DNA from: Bacteroidota bacterium | GTDB taxonomy: Bacteria; Bacteroidota; Bacteroidia; Cytophagales; Cyclobacteriaceae | DNA length: 8,128 bases | NCBI GenBank assembly: GCA_003242315.1 | Contig: QGUY01000180.1 | Location: 1-8,128 of the forward strand | Direction of reading: 5' to 3' | Part shown: positions 5,855 to 8,128 of the stretch, piece by piece | Layout: every line of letters starts with the position of its first letter | Position numbering within the stretch: the first letter of the stretch is position 1 | Notes under the pieces: generated by a model | Seen by the model: only the letters and a program-made list of their open reading frames with translations | Databases searched by the model: none | What the model was told of the DNA's origin: nothing | Translations under genes and position numbers: made by a program

Positions 5855-6356
5855 ACGCGTTCATCCGGGTTAGTTTTTCCCTCACAGCGTTGCGTGCTCT
5901 GAATAGGTATACCTTTACCTGGTTCATGTCGAGTTCAAGCACTTCGCAAATCTCCTTGTAGCTATACCCTTCGACGTCGCGCAGGTGGAGAACCTGCTGC
6001 TGTTTCAGGGGAAGCGTTGCCATGATTTCCGCTACTTGTCTCATACTTTCCACCAGTTCAGTCCGCTCATGCGGCGACGGGATATCCTGCGTGATGTTCA
6101 AACCTTCTGACAATGGAACGGAGTGCTGTCGGTTGTTCAGCCTGATGCGGTCGATCGACAGGTTGTGCACCACCCTCATACACCAGGCTTCCCAGTTGCG
6201 CACCTCGTCCATTGCCCTTCCCTTTGTCCATACGCGGGTAAATACCTCCTGAACCACATCCTTGGCTTCGTCCGCATTGCCCAGCATCCGAAGGGCAAAC
6301 CGAAACAGCTTGCTCTTCAGGGGCAGAACAGTCGTCTGGAAGGCTTTAAGGTCCAT
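5844..6356 (-). CDS. ECF-family RNA polymerase sigma factor
   Basis: The protein has 170 residues, the standard ECF length, with regions 2 and 4 and no region 1 or 3. Region 2 spans about 10-76 and includes DEAKDVVQEVFTRVW (29-43), the core-binding and -10 helix with the Asp-x-x-Gln-Glu motif, and NWEAWCMRVVHNLSIDRIR (54-72). Region 4 spans about 108-162: LPLKQQQVLHLRDVEGYSYK (115-134), then EICEVLELDMNQVKVYLFRA (135-154), the -35-binding helix-turn-helix. The ATG at 6356 is preceded directly by an in-frame TAA, which fixes the start. It is the first gene of a six-gene minus-strand operon and probably drives it from the TGTAACA/CGTC site just upstream. The signal is likely received by the membrane protein encoded next. 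Confidence 0.95.
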   Translation of the reverse strand: MDLKAFQTTVLPLKSKLFRFALRMLGNADEAKDVVQEVFTRVWTKGRAMDEVRNWEAWCMRVVHNLSIDRIRLNNRQHSVPLSEGLNITQDIPSPHERTELVESMRQVAEIMATLPLKQQQVLHLRDVEGYSYKEICEVLELDMNQVKVYLFRARNAVREKLTRMNAYGL

Positions 6357-6376
6357 TTAACCAATCCCGATAATTC

Positions 6377-6402
6377 GACGGGGAGCTTGTCCTATTGTTA
6401 CA
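6377..6402 (-). promoter_or_regulatory. Candidate ECF-type promoter of the sigma operon
   Basis: On the minus strand, TGTAACA (6402-6396), a 15-nt spacer and CGTC (6380-6377). ECF sigma factors generally read an AAC-containing -35 and a CGT/GTC-containing -10 with 16-17 nt between AAC and CGTC; here it is 16. The predicted start site lies about 6-10 nt downstream, leaving a short leader before the ATG at 6356. Autoregulation is inferred from this match and from position. Confidence 0.5.
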
Positions 6403-6465
6403 GCGGTCATCAAAAGTTTTTTCCTGGCCTGAATGCCCCTTCACCACTTAACGCCTCCTTTTCGC

Positions 6466-6473
6466 TAATTTTG
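6466..6473 (+). promoter_or_regulatory. Bacteroidota -7 box immediately before the DUF2007 gene
   Basis: TAATTTTG is a perfect TAnnTTTG match ending 7 nt before the ATG at 6481. If used, transcription would begin at or within a few nt of the start codon, giving a leaderless mRNA. No TTTG is found at the -33 distance, which lowers confidence. Confidence 0.42.
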
Positions 6474-6480
6474 AGACGGT

Positions 6481-6858
6481 ATGGACATTGTGATGCTGAA
6501 GCGGTTCGAGACGGTAATCGAGGCAAATATTGCCCGAACCAAGCTTGACGCATACGGCATACCGTGTTTCCTGACGGAGGAAAACGTCACGAACATGACC
6601 AACCACCTGCTTTCCGGCGGCATTCGGTTGCATGTTTTTGCCCGGGATGAAGAACAGGCGCGACAAATCGTGATGGGCGACCGGCTGAGTAAATCAGATG
6701 ATGGTCTGATCGTTTGTCCGCAATGTCACTCCAGGAAGATCATCCGAAACGGACCGGAGGCCCGTTTTGGCAAGTTCATGGGGGCGGTCGTCCGCATACT
6801 ACTCGGATTAACGCAACCGTACTACTGCCAGAATTGCGGTCACGAATTCGAAAACTAG
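6481..6858 (+). CDS. DUF2007-type protein with C-terminal zinc ribbon
   Basis: The protein has 125 residues. The N-terminal domain (about 1-66) follows the DUF2007 'putative signal-transducing protein' pattern: MLKRFETVIEANIARTKLDA (5-24), YGIPCFL, then GGIRLHVFARDEEQARQIV (46-64). It is a small beta-alpha fold resembling PII-like domains. The C-terminus carries CPQC (79-82) and CQNC (116-119), a four-Cys zinc ribbon, with a hydrophobic stretch MGAVVRILLGLTQ (100-112) between the knuckles. The combination of DUF2007 and zinc ribbon is known in Bacteroidota; its role is unknown, and protein or nucleic-acid binding is likely. It is divergent from the ECF operon across a 124-nt spacer. A start at the internal Met5 (6493) is possible but would trim the first strand. 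Confidence 0.8.
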   Translation: MDIVMLKRFETVIEANIARTKLDAYGIPCFLTEENVTNMTNHLLSGGIRLHVFARDEEQARQIVMGDRLSKSDDGLIVCPQCHSRKIIRNGPEARFGKFMGAVVRILLGLTQPYYCQNCGHEFEN

Positions 6859-6871
6859 TCGCGGCATCTCA

Positions 6872-6903
6872 TTTGGGAATGGGTGCCCGGCTTGCTAAAT
6901 TAG
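6872..6903 (+). promoter_or_regulatory. Bacteroidota housekeeping-type promoter for the LOG-like gene
   Basis: TTTG (6872-6875), exactly 20 nt, then TAAATTAG (6896-6903), which has one mismatch to TAnnTTTG. Both elements and the spacing fit the Bacteroidota sigma-A consensus. The predicted start lies about 15 nt before the ATG at 6925. It makes the gene independent of the DUF2007 gene upstream. Confidence 0.5.
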
Positions 6904-6924
6904 GACAAAACCAAGAACATAAAT

Positions 6925-7428
6925 ATGTCTGGAAAGATAATCGTGGGTGTAATCGGTCCGGGGGAAAGCGCAACTCCGGAAGACAACGAACTCGCTTTTG
7001 AGTTAGGGCGTGGAATAGCCAAGAATGGATGGGTGGTACTTACCGGTGGCCGGAATTTTGGCGTGATGGACGCGGCCATGAAAGGTGCGCGGGACGCCGG
7101 CGGTCTGACCGTAGCCATAATACCGGATGACAACGATCGTGAATCGTCCGATAACGCCGACATCAAGATCGTTACCGGCATGGGAAGCGGCCGAAATATC
7201 ATCAACGCATTGAGTTGCAAGATAATGGTTGTTGTAGGAATGGCTGCCGGCACTTCCTCTGAGGTATCCCACGCGCTTAAGGCGGGTAGAAAGGTCATCC
7301 TTCTCAATCAGGACGAAACGACCGTCCGCTTTTTCAAGAAAGTTGGCGGCTATAAGGTAATGGTTGCCTCAACCGTAGACGAGGCGCTTGCTATGGTTAA
7401 AGATTATCTGTCAGTGCATGTGCACTGA
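6925..7428 (+). CDS. LOG-like nucleotide-binding protein, TIGR00725 family
   Basis: The protein has 167 residues and a single Rossmann-type domain of the SLOG/LOG superfamily. IIVGVIGPGESATPEDNELA (5-24) is the family's opening, with the Gly-x-Gly-Glu-Ser loop. VVLTGGRNFGVMDAAMKGA (37-55) carries the Gly-Gly-x-x-x-Gly-Val-Met phosphate-binding loop. VTGMGSGRN (83-91) and AAGTSSEVSHAL (107-118) follow. In LOG cytokinin-type phosphoribohydrolases the last loop reads PGGxGTxxE; here Pro-Gly-Gly is replaced by Met-Ala-Ala (106-108) while Gly-Thr-x-x-Glu113 is kept. It may bind or hydrolyse a nucleotide, but enzymatic activity is uncertain. The last residues, SVHVH, are encoded by the palindrome that overlaps the stop codon. 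It is cytoplasmic and probably a single-gene transcript. Confidence 0.85.
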   Translation: MSGKIIVGVIGPGESATPEDNELAFELGRGIAKNGWVVLTGGRNFGVMDAAMKGARDAGGLTVAIIPDDNDRESSDNADIKIVTGMGSGRNIINALSCKIMVVVGMAAGTSSEVSHALKAGRKVILLNQDETTVRFFKKVGGYKVMVASTVDEALAMVKDYLSVHVH

Positions 7429-7432
7429 CAGA
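7407..7432. terminator. Perfect 12-bp-arm palindrome at the 3' junction of two convergent genes
   Basis: TCTGTCAGTGCA (7407-7418), TG, TGCACTGACAGA (7421-7432). The TGA of the LOG-like gene (7426-7428) lies in the right arm, and the TAA of the OmpA gene (7436-7434) starts 2 nt beyond. The symmetric hairpin serves both directions. There is no T-run on the right and only AT-rich sequence on the left, so it may act as a weak or factor-assisted terminator or as RNA 3'-end protection. Confidence 0.6.
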
Positions 7433-7433
7433 A

Positions 7434-8128
7434 TTACTTCTTCAACACAGTAAACTCCACACGTCGATTGTTGGCCCGGCCCTGGTCGGTTTCGTTCGTA
7501 TCGATTGGTCGCGACTCACCATAGCCGTGTGCCGTAAGGCGATAGGCATCAATGCCCTGGCTCACGAGGTAGTCCACGACTGACTGGCAGCGTCCCTGCG
7601 AAAGATTCAGGTTGTACTCGTCAGATCCCATGTAGTCGGTGTGTCCGGCAATCTCTATTTCCACGGTCGGGTTTTGCTGAAGGAATGCAACGACCTTATC
7701 CAACTCCGGATACGATTCTTCTTTTAGGGTCGTCTTGTCGAAGTCAAAATACACGTTCTTCAGGCGAACTGTCACACCCACTTCAATGGGCTGCAGGTAG
7801 ATATCCTTTACGACAGGCGTTACATCAGCACTGTTAATCCAAACGCTGTCAGTGGTATTGATGAATCCTTCGGCAGAAGCCGAGATAATATACCATCCCA
7901 GTTTCGATATTTCACGTTGATAGTTGCCGTTGTTCGCTTTCATGGAAAGCTTCACGTCACGGTGCTCACGTACGGTTACGTCGAGATCGGCGGTCATCTT
8001 TTCACCGGGCTTTTTGTTTAACACCCCGCCTTGAAGCACGAGCTTCTTTTTAACCGGTTTGAGGAAGATGTCTACCATGAGGGTCGTATCGCGGTCCAAA
8101 GTCGGGAGACCGAACTTGTTTGAATACG
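7434..8128 (-). CDS. OmpA-family outer membrane protein, C-terminal part (5' end outside window)
   Basis: About 230 residues are visible; the frame stays open through the right edge (YSNKFGLPT precedes the apparent TTG at 8099), so the true start is off the window. The C-terminal ~110 residues form a complete OmpA peptidoglycan-binding domain: LKNVYFDFDKTTLKEESYPE, IEIAGHTDYMGSDEYNLNLS, then GRCQSVVDYL and GYGESRPI, ending NRRVEFTVLKK. The Asp and Arg positions that hold diaminopimelate are present (Asp after HT, Arg in NNRR). Before it, VREHRDVKLSMKANNGNYQR and LGWYIISASAEGFINTTDSV resemble a carboxypeptidase-regulatory-like beta-sandwich, as in many Bacteroidota OmpA proteins. It probably anchors the outer membrane or a surface complex to peptidoglycan. 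Repeat or TPR-type domains further N-terminal are possible but unseen. Confidence 0.92.
   Translation of the reverse strand, partial: YSNKFGLPTLDRDTTLMVDIFLKPVKKKLVLQGGVLNKKPGEKMTADLDVTVREHRDVKLSMKANNGNYQREISKLGWYIISASAEGFINTTDSVWINSADVTPVVKDIYLQPIEVGVTVRLKNVYFDFDKTTLKEESYPELDKVVAFLQQNPTVEIEIAGHTDYMGSDEYNLNLSQGRCQSVVDYLVSQGIDAYRLTAHGYGESRPIDTNETDQGRANNRRVEFTVLKK

Noticed and set aside
6123..6548. 141-codon plus-strand frame crossing the sigma gene and the divergent spacer
   Set aside because: It overlaps the sigma gene antisense and the start of the DUF2007 gene in another frame, so it would be incompatible with both well-supported genes.

Overview
The window looks like chromosomal DNA from a member of the phylum Bacteroidota, most likely a Cytophagales-type bacterium of moderate GC content. 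The evidence is the family mix: tandem DUF4252 proteins beside an ECF sigma factor, a Bacteroidota-type OmpA protein with extracellular repeat-like domains before the OmpA core, a DUF2007 protein and a SemiSWEET. Promoter-like sequences also match the Bacteroidota -33/-7 pattern (TTTG, about 20 nt, TAnnTTTG). No phage, transposon, CRISPR or RNA gene was recognised.

Layout, left to right: the 3' end of a small helix-turn-helix protein (+, 1-120) converges on a divergent small heat shock (Hsp20-like) gene (-, 126-506). A 154-nt divergent spacer with dyad repeats separates that from an exported serine beta-lactamase-family hydrolase (+, 661-1920). A convergent spacer filled by a roughly 93-nt imperfect palindrome made of CTATGTG/CACATAG units (1964-2056) follows. 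Next is a SemiSWEET sugar transporter (-, 2065-2328) with its own SD and -7 box.

The centre of the window is a compact minus-strand operon read from 6356 down to 2472: ECF sigma factor, single-pass membrane anti-sigma-like protein, two exported DUF4252 proteins, an ABC ATPase and its ABC-2 permease. Junctions are -11, +11, +1, +3 and -4 nt, so the six genes are almost certainly cotranscribed and probably translationally coupled. A sequence resembling an ECF promoter (TGTAACA, 15 nt, CGTC) lies just upstream of the sigma gene and suggests autoregulation. I read the operon as a self-contained envelope-sensing unit whose output includes an ABC exporter; the signal and the exported substrate are unknown.

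Divergent from the sigma gene lies a DUF2007/zinc-ribbon gene (+, 6481-6858), possibly leaderless, then a LOG-like TIGR00725-family nucleotide-binding protein (+, 6925-7428) with a good Bacteroidota promoter. This converges through a 12-bp-arm palindrome on the C-terminal part of an OmpA-family protein (-, 7434 to the right edge). All three convergent junctions in the window carry inverted repeats, two of which include stop codons. No gene-free stretch exceeds about 155 nt.
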